Shown here one piece after another: positions 25,691 through 39,786 of a stretch of DNA of 64,000 nucleotides. The translations under genes and the position numbers were made by a program. Within the stretch, counting starts at the first letter, position 1. Each line of letters begins with the position of its first letter. The notes under the pieces are model-generated. The model saw only the letters and a list, made by a program, of their open reading frames with translations. It was not told the origin of the DNA and did not search any database. Source of the DNA: Epiperipatus broadwayi (lineage: Eukaryota > Onychophora > Udeonychophora > Euonychophora > Peripatidae); NCBI GenBank assembly GCA_028023455.1, contig JAQFVV010006255.1:2912001-2976000 (forward strand). Reading direction: 5' to 3'.

Positions 25691-26424
25691 TAGTACCACC
25701 ATTACTATATCTTATTTTTTCTTTAGTAAGTCCTACCTATAAAATTCTTTAGTTTAACATTGTGATCATTTGAGGCTGAATTATTTGTATCTAAATGTTG
25801 TTGCTTAATATTATATTTAAAATTCATAAATCAATGTGCTAGTATCTGACTCTGGATATTTAAAGTGCTCAGAATGCCCTTCCCCTACATGCCATCTGAA
25901 CTGTAAAATCTCTGTTGATGTATAGCATCCTAACGCAATAAATTTGTTGCATATACAAAAGACCGGTAATTTATTTCCATATTAAATGATTGTTTACAAA
26001 AACTTATACATATCATGTGTAACATAGGCTGATGGTAAATAATATATTATTTAAGTAATAATCCCTTTTTACTCCATTAAAGCAATAATAAAAAGGTTAT
26101 TGGCATATCACTAAAACCGCAGTAGAAATAAATGTATCTAAAGAACAAAATACTTGTTTTAATATATGTATAAACTGTGAGATATATAAATGTATTTGGT
26201 TATCATGTGAGGCCAATATTTATTTATTCAAATGTAATATATATTAACACATAATATGCACAATATTAAACAATATTTAAAGTCTTACTCTTGAGTCATT
26301 GCCTATACAGTTGATTATGCTTTTCCTTACACATATATCTATGCACATTAGGTTTATATGTACATGTAAGATATAAATAATTTATTATAAGTAACAATTA
26401 TATAGATATTTCCAGTTGTCTAAT

Positions 26425-26640
26425 TAGAGTCTTTTTGTTTTTCCACTGAGCTGCCAGCTGGAAATAATTGAATATGATTTGTGCCATAGATATTGCTAAT
26501 CATAGGTATAAATACACAGGTTTTAACCAGAGCAGAGTTAGAAAATGTCCCTGACTTAGATATCTTGTACATGATCTGACTCGAGGTACTCAGATTGGAA
26601 TTCCAGGTCTGGTTGTATGAATTATGCAAATTGACCAGTA
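26425..26640. other. Candidate conserved non-coding element
   Basis: Second compact island of above-background G+C, with a CAGCTG-type E-box in GCCAGCTGG near 26455 and a perfect POU octamer word ATGCAAAT near 26623. A minus-strand open frame of 69 codons (26420-26629) crosses it, but the product is unrecognised. No splice context supports an exon of a minus-strand gene. I favour a regulatory element over a coding one, with low certainty. Confidence 0.4.
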
Positions 26641-27249
26641 CAATACTAAATTTGAAGAAATTCTATCTTATATATAAAATCCCTATTTTCTCTGTTGTCT
26701 GATTGGTGAAGGTATGAATGTTTGTCCAATATCATATGTCAAATTTACAACCACTATATGTGAAGGAAGTAATTCTTCTTGGAAAAAAATCAGTACATAT
26801 GCTTTTAATTATAGAGGCATAGTATTTAAATCATGAAGAAAATGTGATTACAATACATAAATTCATGTTCGAAATGTGATATTTAGTGAGGGGGGGGGAT
26901 AAATGGTATAGTACAATATTTATATTTAGTTTTGGTTAGAATATTATTAAGTTTATGCAAAGAAATTAATTCAAAGTAATTCTAACATTAATAAAAAATG
27001 CTTGGAAAGTAAATCAGTACATGTGGTTTTAACTACAGAGGTATAGTATTTAAATCACAAAGAAAAATGTTTACATTTATTTTTGGTTAGCATATAATTG
27101 AAGCTGAAATGACTGCCTTTCAGATCTGTGTACAATTCTCACATTTAAAATTTTTTGTTTAATTTACGTTAAATCTTTATAAAAAAAAATTGTTAAAGCA
27201 ATCAATTAAAAAAAAAGCATTGACCTTTATAAGGTCAGGTATATCTGTT

Positions 27250-27400
27250 TGAAAATAAATCTGTTAAACTTCGATTTTAAAATTTTATTTGGATTTAAAT
27301 AATATAAGTGATTTCAATAGTTTACAAACAATCATACAAACAAACAGATATTGTAATTTAAATAAAAGCATTTAATTAAAAAAACAGACTTTACTAAAAA
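27250..27400. repeat. Fragment of repeat family A
   Basis: A 19-base identity (TTAAACTTCGATTTTAAAA and following T's) is shared with 50400 in repeat A copy 2. It is followed in both places by ACAAACA or GCAAACAAACAG, an AAGCATTT block and an AACAGA block. This suggests a fragment from the distal half of the repeat. It leads without an obvious break toward repeat B copy 2, so families A and B may be parts of one longer element. Confidence 0.4.
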
Positions 27401-27649
27401 TAGCTATACAGATAATAGGAATAAAATTTTTGTCAATTTAACAGTAATTTTTTTATTGTGATAGAGCAATGTATGCATTAAAGAATAATACTAAAAATAA
27501 ATTAAATTAATTTATAAGAAGAAATTGAGTGCAGTGGAACATCAATCCATCTTTTATGTTCCCTAGTAATCTTGATTTAATTTTGCATAATAAAATATAA
27601 GTGAAAAGATGTTAGGAATCATTGTACAGTATTCTATTGATGATAAGAA

Positions 27650-28240
27650 AATTTAATTTCATTACTAAATGAAAAAAGATATTTGATATCTATTTTGTGC
27701 AAACATTAAACTTTAAATTACAATTTTTATAAAATAAAACACTTCATGATTTGTACAGAAAAGATTGCAGTATGATGAAATATAACTAGTCTTTGAAAGT
27801 TTATACTTTCATCAGTTTTTTATATTTTATATCTTCTTTTATTTAATAAATAATCTACTATGATAGGAACAATGCAATAATAGGAATAAAATATACTAAA
27901 TCAGGATAATAAATGAAAGTAATGCAAAAGAATACATGTAAAAATGAGTAATAACTTTTCTTGATCTTAATACTAATGTAGTTCACTTAATCCAAGAAAG
28001 AATGGAGAGCAAAGATTATCATACTTTATTTCTGTTTTTTTTTTAAAAACAAAAAACAAAAACTATAACAGAATTAAAATATAAACCAAGATAATATGTG
28101 AAAGTGATAAATATGAATATATATTTATATATATATAGAAATGCTTGCAATGCTTTAAAACTTAGGAGTAAGCACTCGTAATCATCTTTAATGAAGCATA
28201 TTATTTTTGACAACAGTTCTCAAGTCTTCGTTTTGTTCAA
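27650..28240. repeat. Repeat family B, copy 2
   Basis: Aligned by eye with 13370-13790 in the same orientation, with an insertion around 27960-28140 that includes T/A-rich and (TA)n sequence. No ORF or termini are recognised. Confidence 0.4.
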
Positions 28241-29400
28241 AGAAAAAGTCAAAATATCAAAAGTTGTAAGTTCTTTAAAATTAAAAAAAAAAGTATCCAT
28301 GTTGAAAAATATTGCATCAGGACTTGGTTTATCAATAGTAGCTGTTATAAAGTGATAGTTCAAAAAATAATAGAGCCAAGAAAATAGCATTTTTCTATGG
28401 TGTTGGTTATTTCAATATTAATAAGAACTGATAATATAACTACTAAAATCAGGCATGACATAATGACATATGTAGAAGTATATAAAGAACTGTATAGTAA
28501 TAAACAATAGGGTAGCAAAATAACTTACAATACAGTATTTTTGTAATGCCAGATAGTGACATAATCATTATAAATTTATAAAAAGTGGTAGTTATTGAAT
28601 TGTCTATCTTCTTTCAGTTGTTTATAATAACTTAGAACTATTACAAAACACTTATAGCAAACTATAATCTCACTCCAGCCAAAAGAATAAACTGGATTTC
28701 AAAAGTGTATAGTGTAGCTTAACACATTTAATTGTAAAGAGAAGTTATATATATAAAAAAAGATCAATGCATTGCCATTTTGCAATGGATTTATAGATTA
28801 TAACTATACAAGCATTTTTGCTATAATTAAAATTTTGAAGAATAATGATCAAAATACAACTGGAATAATTGGATTATTTGATGATTCTAAGAAGATTAAC
28901 ATAATTAAGATCAGCAAGATGATTCTTTCCAAAATATTTACAGGATATATTTTTAGATTAAAATGAGGTCATAATGAATAAAAATATATGTGTATTTTTC
29001 AAATCACCTGAATTTTTCAATGTTATTGTTTTCCCAAGGTTTGCTTTGAGCTCTTTCAAGAGCTATTAGAAGCAAAAAAGTATAACTAAAGATAAATACT
29101 GAAAAGACTGCCATGTGTATATTTATCACAGTAATAAGAGTAGTGGAATCAAGAGGTAAAGATTCTTGGATTGATTATCAGTCAAATAAATAAAAAAGAC
29201 CATATTCAATCAAATTGTTATTCTATTGCATTATTTGGGTGCTTGATTATAGTTTCTTCAAGCAACTAACTATAAAATTATTTATCATCGAAAAGATTAA
29301 GTGTATTATTCAGTGTGTCTTTAAAACAAGATACAATAATGATTGGTAGTAATTATAAATCTTTCAGATAAATTATAAATTGTAAGCATAAGTAATGAAA
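28241..29400. other. Intronic DNA, no feature recognised
   Basis: AT-rich sequence with a 64-codon ORF at 28772-28966 lacking any family signature. Nothing else is supported. Confidence 0.5.
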
Positions 29401-29715
29401 TTAATTATAAAATTAAACTTGGATGGATGATTTTGATAGATAAATTAACATTAAAAGCAAATATGTTTTTATGTTGGAAAAGAAAGTGTGTGGTTGTAGA
29501 TTTTTTTTTTTTTTTTGTCAATGCTTACTTATGAATCTGAGACATGCATTTACTTGGAGATTAATTCAGAAACTGCATCAACACAACAAAGTATGAAGAG
29601 ATGTATATAAGATTTAATGAAGAGAGATTGAAAATGAAATATGAATTTAAAAACAAACATATACTACTAATGTCTGTGAAAATATTGAGTGCAAAATGGA
29701 ATTAGGCAAGTTTTT
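29401..29715 (+). pseudogene. RTE-type LINE relic, reverse transcriptase C-terminus
   Basis: Reading across frames, the block gives IKLGW, then KANMFLCWKRKC, then after a T15 insertion near 29500 CQ-MLTYESET, then STQQSMKRC and later TNVCENIECKMELG. This order matches the end of RTE/BovB-like reverse transcriptases, in which a conserved LxxGxETWT motif follows an LKRKVFxxC-like segment and precedes a QRxMERxMLG-like and a T.V.E.I.KxKW-like segment. Several frameshifts and stops mean it is dead and old. The RTE assignment rests on motif order and is moderately secure. No 5' part or 3' tail is visible. Confidence 0.6.
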
Positions 29716-31685
29716 AGATGTTTTGATTAAATATGTAAAATACTGCCAAAGGCTTGATAAAAAATAATTAGAAAAAATATCTACTATTGATTTGTTGAGA
29801 CCTTTATCCTGCAATGGATCAATACCGTTTGAAAGTAATTATGCTTTCTGATCTTAAATATATTCCTGTATTTTAAAAATGCATATGTGTGCAGGCACTT
29901 GTGTGAAATTACTACAACTGCGAGTATATTAGCTCAGTATTGCTCCAAGTGAAATTATTTTCTAGATCACTGATTGATTTAACACATGATTAGGACATTC
30001 ATGATGGGAAATATCATTTAGAATATTTACCATTTTTTATCGATTTTTGGTGATGGTGATCATCAGATGGAAGCAGTTTTTTTTTAAGCATAGAAAGCAT
30101 GTAGTGATTGATAAATGTCTTTAAAAAAAAACTAAAATAATTTACTATATGATATATCTGTGACTCTTTGTTGCATATAAGTTATAAATAATTAATTTAT
30201 TAAATATTCATATTTTGCTAATTTATTTTTTATAATTATTGTGGTAGATTAGTCTTTGAAAAAAAAAGTCATATAGTGCCAAACAAATTTTCTTCATGTA
30301 GCTTAATTTATGCCATCCGTTTATTATTATTCCACAATTTTTCAAATCTCAACTTTTTAATTTATAATTTTTTTAATTATACGTTTATTATTTTTTGGTT
30401 TAGAATTTGCACACTTATTATGATTTAAACCCCCCACCCACCTACACACACACTTATTTTTTATATATAAAAATTGTTGGTTGGATTTGTTTGTTTTTAT
30501 GTGGCATACTTTGTTCTATTATTTTTTTTATCTTACCGATAGTCTATTGATGCTGTTATGATCAAATAATGTATAATTAGATTTTTATCTAATTACAAAA
30601 TAAAATCAAAATTTATCATTAACAAAATATTATCCATAAGACAACTGAAGAGAACACAGTTATCTGACGAGTTTAAACTTGCAATATTGTCTTTAACGTG
30701 GAGGTTTTTCTTCGTAATTAATCCACTGCTGAACTTTATAAATATTCTAATTAGATTTTTTTTTTTTAAAGACGGATATATCATCACCATAACAAATAAA
30801 TTGTCTTGAAGTTTTTTTTAGAAGTTTTTTTTTTTTTTTTGTAACTATTGATTTTTTTTTTTTGATGTTGTTGTTATTGTAACTGTAGATTTGCAGTGAA
30901 CTTAATAATTTGCAATTTGTTACAATTGGCTTATTTGAAATTTACTTTCTAAATATTTTTTATACAGTATGGACCAAAGTTGGTTGCACATTAAATTGAA
31001 GTTGAAGCCATATCATCCAAGTCTCTTACTGTCTTTTAAATGTGCATTCACGTATTTGTCAGAGAAAATTTCGAGAATTAAGAAATTAATCATTAACTGT
31101 CCACTATGTGTAAATGATTTTATTTATGTATTTTTCTAAAAAGCATCAATATGAGAAAACAATCGTTTAAAAATAAATGAACAATTTTAATTTTTGATTA
31201 AAAACGACAAATGCTTTTTATTAACTTTTTTAAAAAGCTAATTTTTACATGCTCAAATTTGTTTTTTTTTAATGACGATCTGTCACTATTACATATATAT
31301 TGTATATATGTACACACATGCCCTTAACGTATTTAAACCATTTTCACATTTATTTACAATTATTTATTGTTTTCATATATTAAACAATAATTAGAATTTT
31401 AATAACTTACTTACATTAAGCAATCATTTAAATGTCATCATTTTGTGATTATAGATTGATTATATTAGAAGTTGTATTGATAAAGCATTAAAGTTTTGCG
31501 ATTTGAAAGATTAATTTTAAAAGAAGTTGAGGAAGGGTGTTGCTCTACTTGTAGTTTTTTTTTTTTTTTTTAAAGCTCTCCTAATCTTCTGTTGGGTTCA
31601 ATATCTTCTTTGTATCTTGGCTTTTAATAACAAAATACTTAATGATTTTAATTGAAGTTGTTCTTCAGTGTAGTGATTGTAGTTG
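29716..31685. other. AT-rich intronic DNA, no feature recognised
   Basis: Contains long T tracts near 30820-30860 and a C-rich/CA run near 30430-30455. The 65-codon minus-strand ORF at 30593-30790 is AT-driven. No element ends or exons are seen. Confidence 0.5.
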
Positions 31686-31950
31686 AATTGAAAGCCTCAT
31701 GTAAACCTGCCAGATTACCGGAGAAAGGTGTAACAGGCCCAGGGAATTACTTTTCTGTTTTATCATGAGTTGGGATTCAACTAAGAACAAACTCTAATCT
31801 GACAGCTGAACAAGGTCAGGAAAAAGGCTAGCTAGATCTCTTGATTACCTACACACTCAGGTTAAGTTTCTTATCGCTCTCTGAATTTGCTGATTTAGGG
31901 AATTGGGTTATGAGTCTTGCTGAATACCATTATCAGATTGTTGGAGTTTT
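31686..31950. other. Less AT-rich island in terminal intron
   Basis: Complex, non-repetitive sequence of higher G+C with AGGTCA-like words (AAGGTCAGG near 31815 and AGGTTAAG near 31859) and a CAGCTG E-box near 31803. No ORF or splice sites. A candidate regulatory element by composition only. Confidence 0.35.
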
Positions 31951-34900
31951 TTAAATAAAAATACATAAATAAATGGAAACAAAAATTCTAATTAGTCTTA
32001 TATATATATTATAAAGTACAATTTAGTAAGTATAATTTTAACTTTAACAGTTTTTGTTGTCTTCGCTATTATTATTATTTAGGTTATATAGGGAGTTTTG
32101 GAAATTAAAAACAAACTTGAAAAAATCATCATCATCATTGGCAACTACTGAATACAAAAGCCTTTCCATTTCTTTTCCATAAGACCTATTGTTGGCCTTC
32201 TTTTTCTATATCCAGTAAATCTGTTATGAAAATACTTATATCTTAATAGCCACAAACCTTCAGGAAAACACTAAGTATCATATTAGTTTATCAATTTATC
32301 ATATATTTTTGCTATGTATACAGCCTATATTCATTTAATTTTTTTAATTATTGTGATTACAGTATATTATTATTATTATTATTATCATTGTGGGCTCTAG
32401 TCTGAAGTTGTTGTTGCTGTTGTTTTTTACACTCTATCTCTCCTTGTTTTATAACATATCTTTTTATATTTTAGATTATTTGTAATTTCATTTTAGAATT
32501 CAGCATCCACAATTCACAGTCATAAATTACTGATTTAAAATTGCTTTTTTAAAGGATAAGGACGTGTTTAGTTTTAAATATATTATTAAACTGATCAAAT
32601 GCACTCTAATTTATTAGAATTTTTTCTGTTGATGTTCATCTCTTCCTTTTTTTAAATTTTATTGGTGACTCAAATTGTTCCTTTTATTTTCAATAAACAA
32701 TTATTGAAATAATAAAATCAATTTTATTAATAAAAAATGCCTATTTTATGCATATATAAGTAATATATTCTAAATATGGTTTGAATCAAGAATATAGTTC
32801 TTATCCAATAAGGAAAAATGGATTAAACATAGTTAAGTATAAAAAAGTATTCAAATAATGTATGGTGAAATCTCAATTTATTATATTTCTAGACACCAAA
32901 GAAAACATATGATAGATATAGAAAAGCAGTGGTATGAAAAACTTATTGCAGATTATTTACTGAAATACAAAGTACAAATCAGACATCTAATTCAGAACAT
33001 TCCATATCTATCTTCTAAAAAGTGTATATATTGTAACTGCCTAAATCTGTCAAAGCTGATGGTGGGGAAGATGATCAATCTGATCTGATCAAAAAAAAAT
33101 CTAATCTAATCTAATCAAGCTCAATCGGGTCGCCATTATGTAGTAAACCATCATAAAGCACTAATAATCTTTACTAAAGCCTAATTTGTTTAAGCTATAT
33201 ATAAAATGAAAGAATAATGAGATTATCTGCTCCAGACATCAACAAATCTATCACACTTACAAAGTAAACTGCAATGAGCAGTGAAATCGTATATCATTGC
33301 CCTAAACAATAATATGATTAAGCTAACTATTTGATTAGCAATTTAATGAAAATCAAATCAATAACTAGAGAAGATTCCAATATACTTTATTAATCTATTG
33401 TAATAATTTAAACTTATTTAATATTTAATGATACTGCATTTTATCTAATCAGATGAGCTTCTAAATAACTATAATTGCATTTTACAAAATATTTTTAAAT
33501 ATAGAAGCTATTTTAACTATTGAAACAAAATAATATTTGACTCAAATGTATATCTAGTTTAATAAAACACTAAATACAAGGCACAAACATTTCAATCTTA
33601 AAGTGATACATAATTATTTCTACTTTAATATTTAATTAACAATATTCTATTGAAATCAACTAGTATTTATATCATTTTGGAAAATACTTTGAAAACCTAT
33701 GCATTCCTTTAAATGTTTAAACAAATTAATCTATGTCTAGTTTAATAAAAAGCTATAACGTAATGTATAAATAATTTATTCATATCTTCCAATAAAGCAA
33801 TACTTAATTATTGCTTCGTTTTTATGTTAAAATAGAATACTCCACGAGAATTTATTATCAACAATCTATTAGCTAATTTCTAACTCTACAATGCTCAATC
33901 ACATTCTATGAAAGATATATTAAGTTTCCATTGAATGTTTATTAACCTATAATTATTAATATTATTTATTGAACCTTCAAATAATCGAATATGAAATTGG
34001 TTTTGGTAATAATTAAACTATATAATTATAATTGACATTTATTCCAATTCAAAGATAATTTTCAATTAAACCAGTCAATGAAATTTTACTCTTTATTTTA
34101 GAGAAGTTTAAAAAAAATTAAGATAAGTTATTGTAAACCAATGATAAAATACGATCTATTTAGATTTTTATGACGGGACTAGACAAGCAAAGAAATGATC
34201 AACTCTAAGCTAATGATATGACTTACCGGTAATATTAACTAATATAAAACATAATGTATAATATTGGAAAGCAGAAATTTATATAAAATTTATATGTGAA
34301 TAAAATTTTTTTAAAAAATGATAATATGCAAAACATAACATATTTTATATTCTAGTTCACTTACCAAGTTGAGTTTGAATCTTGAACCGAATTTTAAAAT
34401 AATGAATGCCTCTTACGCAATCCCAATAAAAAAGAAATGAAATGAGTCATAGCATTTAAATCAACTCAATTTATTGGATTATAAAAGAAAATTGCTAAAA
34501 TTAATATTAAAAAAATGATAAAATTTCTGTGGGTAACTCTAAACTATATTGTGAAAATAATAATGACACGTATAAAAAAAATGAATGAATGGAGAGATTT
34601 GAATATTTTAATAAAAAATTTTAAACAACAGATACCAAATATATGCAATTGAATGAGATTGAACTCTATTTGTTCATTAAAATAATAATAAATAAATATG
34701 AAATAAAATGATATATTTAAACCTCTTGTCTGTTCGATGTTTTAAACTAAATTTTGTACATACAAAAATCAAATTGGATATTTAAAAAAAAAACCATCGG
34801 ATTGTATTAATATATATATACTCAGACAAGAGTTCAAATAATTAGTAAAGAAGTCTCTCCGAGCATTTCATTGCCTAAATTCTATTACACCTAAATATGA

Positions 34901-34999
34901 TTTAAATAAAATACAAATCATCTTTTTAAAATATAAAAAAATAATATACACACATATTTATAATAAAAATATATCCTAAATAAAAATCTGTCCATTTTC
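31951..34999. other. AT-rich intronic DNA with microsatellites
   Basis: Short (TTA)n runs near 32366-32386, a TTGTTGTTGCTGTTG run near 32407 and a (CTAAT)n run near 33099-33116 lie here. A 76-codon ORF at 32858-33088 is open but unrecognised. The sequence is otherwise featureless to my reading. Confidence 0.45.
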
Positions 35000-35009
35000 A
35001 TTATCCATT

Positions 35010-35330
35010 GATTAATCGTAGCTTCTTTATTCCCATCCTAAGGCGTGTAGGTGAACTTACTTCTTTAAGTAGAGATAATGTTTGGATAGAATAATTCCAT
35101 TAAATTAAGTGAAGAATTTTAATAACAGCCCCTTTTCCTTTTTCTCTCTGAATTAGAAGATTGGAGTTTAAATTGCGTGTTAATATGCATTAATCCAGTT
35201 GATTTTTCTGGCTTGAAATCTGGTATCCATCGAATAGTTACATCCGGTTTTTTCTTTTCTTTTAAAACCTGGGATCTCTTTCCTTTTAAAATAAATAAAT
35301 AAATAGCCAATTTCATACAACACATTTTTT
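35010..35330. other. Less AT-rich island with homeodomain-like words
   Basis: Complex sequence around 35010-35330 with TTAATATGCATTAATCC near 35181-35197, which overlaps POU-like and TAATCC homeodomain words. A 68-codon minus-strand ORF (35119-35325) is open but unrecognised. Regulatory function is a guess from composition and motifs. Confidence 0.3.
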
Positions 35331-38300
35331 TTTAATAGGTTTCCCTTTTTTCACATTCTTGTTTGTTGTCTTCTTTGGAACTTCCTTCAACCAGCCACTC
35401 TTCAAACTGAATGGGCAGAATGATAATTCTTTATTCTTCCATATTTTATAGCTTCATGAATTTAAAATAAAGTTTTAAAGAAATTTTTTTTTTTTTTTTT
35501 AAGAACTAAGAAACATGTCGGTTTTCAGCAATGGCAAAAAATGATGAGTTCTCTTACAGTCTTTTCTGGCTATTTATATTATCTCTTTCTGACATTATGG
35601 ATGTCATAACAACTATTGGAATTCACTCAAATAAAGCTCAATGGCAAACAATATTTCACAACAGTTTTTCCACTTTGTATTGCAAGTGTGATATAAGTTT
35701 GGAGAAAAATGGATACATGGAAATGAAATCTAAGTTTGATATGATTTTTCCTATTATTTTTAAACCAAAATACAGAATTGATATTACAACCTTGATTCAC
35801 TTTATAAATATAAATAATTTACCTTTTTTTTTTTTAATAATAATAATTTTTTTAATTAATTTATAAACAAATATACATGACATAAAAACATTGAATTATA
35901 TGTAATATCAATAATTATATGCTTATAACGCTCATTAAATAAGTTATATATATTATTAAATTTATTTAAAGCTTAGCGCTTTCAAAGCTCTATGATTTCA
36001 TAATCATAGCTGTGTGCGGTTGATAGTGATGAGGGGGAGTATTCAAATTTATGTTAATTATATGTAATAATGTTGCTATGGTGACTGCAGTAACAGAAAT
36101 AAAAATATGTAAAAATAATACTGATCCTATTTAAGTAAACTTTTATATCATATTAAATTGTTTCCAAAATTTATTTATTTGCCTATATGTTTTTCTTGAG
36201 TTTGATTATAATGAATTTAGTATTTTGAGGCTAGAATTAGCAGTAAAGAATACTATTTAAAAAGCTTTAGGTTGCCATGGCTATCAATTTAAACTTATAT
36301 TTTCAAGATCTCCCATTATCCATTTATCAAGTAAAAGAAAAACCAAACAAGATCAACAAACTTCTTTATTTTTTTTAAAAATACTTTGGTGATTAATCTG
36401 AATATTCACAATATATAATTTTAATATTACAATGGTAATCACATGGAAATAGTCATTTCATAGTAAAGAGAGAGTGAAGTAATAAAATCATTAAAGAAGT
36501 AAAAGAGTTAAAAAATAAAAGAAAGATTTGTTTAAATATGATTTAATATTTTAAATAATTATAAAATTAATAGTGCTTATGTGCACATCAATATCAGATT
36601 AAATATTTATGAATACAATAAAGGTGTAGACTATGGGTATCATATACATAATTATATGCTATCCTCACAAAAATATAATAAATAAAATATGAATAAATAA
36701 ATAATAAAAACTTTGAAATTTATAAATATTCAATTTTATGAATCTTGGTATGGTGGAAGCATTTCTATTCTCACTAAATATCTGTTTTCAAATCTCAAAT
36801 GTGAATATATTTAATAGCATATTAGCTCTCTATGCTGGCAGCCATTTTTTTCTTGATAAATATAATGTTCTCATATTTCAAGAATGAATTTATTTAATCA
36901 TGTTTTCTTCATGATTTAAATACAGTTTACTATTATAGTTGTAAGTATGTGTAGATAAGTTTTTTATTTGCATTTTTTTTTTCAAAACATCTTATACTGT
37001 ATACATATTTTTAGTTAAATATGTTGTAGAATAATGAGCAATAAATAAATAAAAAAGTTGTAAAATACTTGTATTTAATGAGAATATGAAAATTATTGAT
37101 TGAGTAAGAAAAGATAAGTTATTTTCTGAAGTTGACTGAATGTTTCAAAAGAATGAATTTTCAATCAGAGAAATTATGAAGAGAAAGAGGCAGATTTGTG
37201 CCCCAGAAACAGCGAAAGTTGGAATTAAAATATTGATGTTTTTGGCTAAAGTAGAAAAAGTCTTAAATCTGATGTGAATGATTATGAATCATAAGGCTAT
37301 TTATTTTGGTTGATGGTTTTGTATTGTTTCAGAAAGTACGTTTTATTATTTCTTTTTTTAATGAAAGTCAAGAATTGATCACACACAGCACTGTAAATAT
37401 ATATATATGCTTTCTTAATTTATTATTAATAAGTACATTATTATTTTTTTAAAATTTTATTTATATTATCATATTAATTTATAAAGCATATTTTACGCAT
37501 AAAACATCTGTTATATGTTTACAGTATATTTACGTATGTTAAAAATTACTGTACTGACCCCTTATAGTCCCAATAAACAATACTTATTGTATTATAATCA
37601 AAGCTTATTAAAAAAACGTTATCCATTATAAATGATATATGGTGTATGTGAGAGTGAGCTTGTAACAAAATATGCTACATATTGTAGCTCCGCTGTATAT
37701 GTTTGTGAATATTATATAAATTTGAATTTCTCAATACACATATATTAAATTTTTTTTTTTATTTTAAATAAAGTATTTTGTTTACATAAATTCACTTTTC
37801 AGATAAATAAATTGATATTCCAACTAAACAAATTTACATTTTAGTCAAATTATTTAAAAGTTATCAATAATTTCAGAGATAAATCTTTGTTTTAAAAAAA
37901 ATAAGTAAATTTCAAATTCACTAATAGTTAATAATGGACAAAGGAGAAATGTTTTTTTTTTTTTTTTAGATCAAGATTTATAAATAAACAAAATGATAAT
38001 TAAATGTAAAGCTAAAATCAGAAATTTTATGTTTAGGGTTTACCAAATATTCAAAAGTTGACTTAGTATATTTTTTTTTTTTTTTTTTTTTTGTATGTTT
38101 TAATTATTTAGGGTAATTTATCAGTTTATTTTCTCCAACCTTATATAAAAGAAAACATTTTTTTATTGAATTACTCATGTAAAAATTGAGCAATCCTAGC
38201 ATTAAAGTTTCAATTAAGGGTCTACTTATTAAAAGGAAAATAAAGTTTTTTTATGGTAAACACATCAGTATTGCAAAATGAAAAAAAAACAAACATATAA

Positions 38301-39786
38301 TCTCATAAACTTGAAAAACATTATTGATGTATAGTTAAACAGAAAAATCTTCAAATATTGTACATCCACTTTGTAGATAATCATCATACCATTTCAATTT
38401 CCAAGATAATGCCTAACAGACTGGATCAATTTGATATGTGTTATCATGCCAGAGATTTTTATATAATAAACTATTATATGCTTATTACTTTTACCCAAAT
38501 GATAGAAGAAAATTTATCAGTATGAAAGTTAAATATATGATTCAAAGTTATACATAATATAAATCTATCAAGAATTTATAAATTCTTTCTTGCTACATAC
38601 TAACTAATTCATCTTTTGCTATTTTATTTATATAAATATTTTTGAAATATTATAAAAGAATTTTATTGAATTTTTTTTCTCATATTAATGCAATATTATT
38701 TGATTTGATTTTTTTAGGTTCAATATTTGATGCATTTAAATATGTATTATGTAGATTATCATTATAAAAAGGTTTTATTATGTCAAATTAAAACAGGAAT
38801 ATGAACATAAATTTCAAATATGAATGATAATTTAAATTACATTCTTATATGTCGATTTGTTTTGACTTCATAAAGTGTATTACCTTTAAATTTAAAAACA
38901 TGTCATACAGCTTAGAATGTATCAGCTCTCTCAAATTAAAAAAAAAAAAAACACAACATATTTAATTAGCAATGCTAATTCCTAGCAATGCTATATTGAA
39001 TTTTTTATGTATCTGATGAAAATGCTATTTTTATAATAATTTAATAATACTTCATAAAAATTAAATATTAAATACTCTATAAAGTATAATAATTATGAAA
39101 AATAAAGAATTAAAATATATTTAAATTTATTAATTTTCAATTTATTCATAAATTGTATATTTTGATGTGTTAGTTTTAAAATTACAATATTTTTAACATT
39201 TTAAAATTAATCTGCATCTAATTAAGTACAGAAGTGTACTTATCAATCATTATTAATAATAGTTTTTTTGATATTGTTTTTATAGAAAGTCTTTCAAGCA
39301 ACCAGCAAAATTCATGATTTACATAGAACTTTTTTTACAAAGTCTTTTTCCTAAAAAAATAAATATCATTTTGATACAATTTTTCAAATATTTATTTTAA
39401 TAGTAATACTGACAAAAGAAAAAAATCTAAATAAGATAGTACCCAAATGTTATTGTTTACGTACATGTGCACATATAAACCCACTCATACCTATGTACAT
39501 TGAAAGCAAATACTGATATATTAATCACATGACTCTTTTGCAAACTAATATTTAAAAATGTAACTAATGAAAATATTTATTTCAATAAAATATAATAAAT
39601 ATAAAAATTGAAATTATACATATCTAAATCCATTAAATTTATTGTAAAAAGCTTGTATATTAACAGTCATTTTTTGTTCAATATAAGTTGTTTTGTTTTT
39701 TAAACATCTTTCATTAAAAGTGTTGTAAAAAAAAATTCAGCCACTTTTTTATTATTAAAATCTACAGAACATTCTTTACATTAATC
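35331..39786. other. AT-rich intronic DNA, one unassigned ORF
   Basis: A 111-codon frame at 35531-35866 is the longest ORF outside the LINEs. Its product is hydrophobic and AT-codon-rich, runs into a T tract, and resembles no family, so I do not call a gene. Long T tracts lie near 37950 and 38070. No other element is recognised. Confidence 0.45.

Noticed and set aside
33061-33120. Short CTAAT and GATCTGATC repeats as a satellite or telomere-like array
   Set aside because: Only about three units of each; ordinary microsatellite noise.
35531-35866. A 111-codon + strand ORF, the longest outside the LINEs
   Set aside because: The product is AT-codon-rich and hydrophobic, runs into a T tract, has no recognisable domain and no splice or promoter context. 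Chance length is plausible in this composition.
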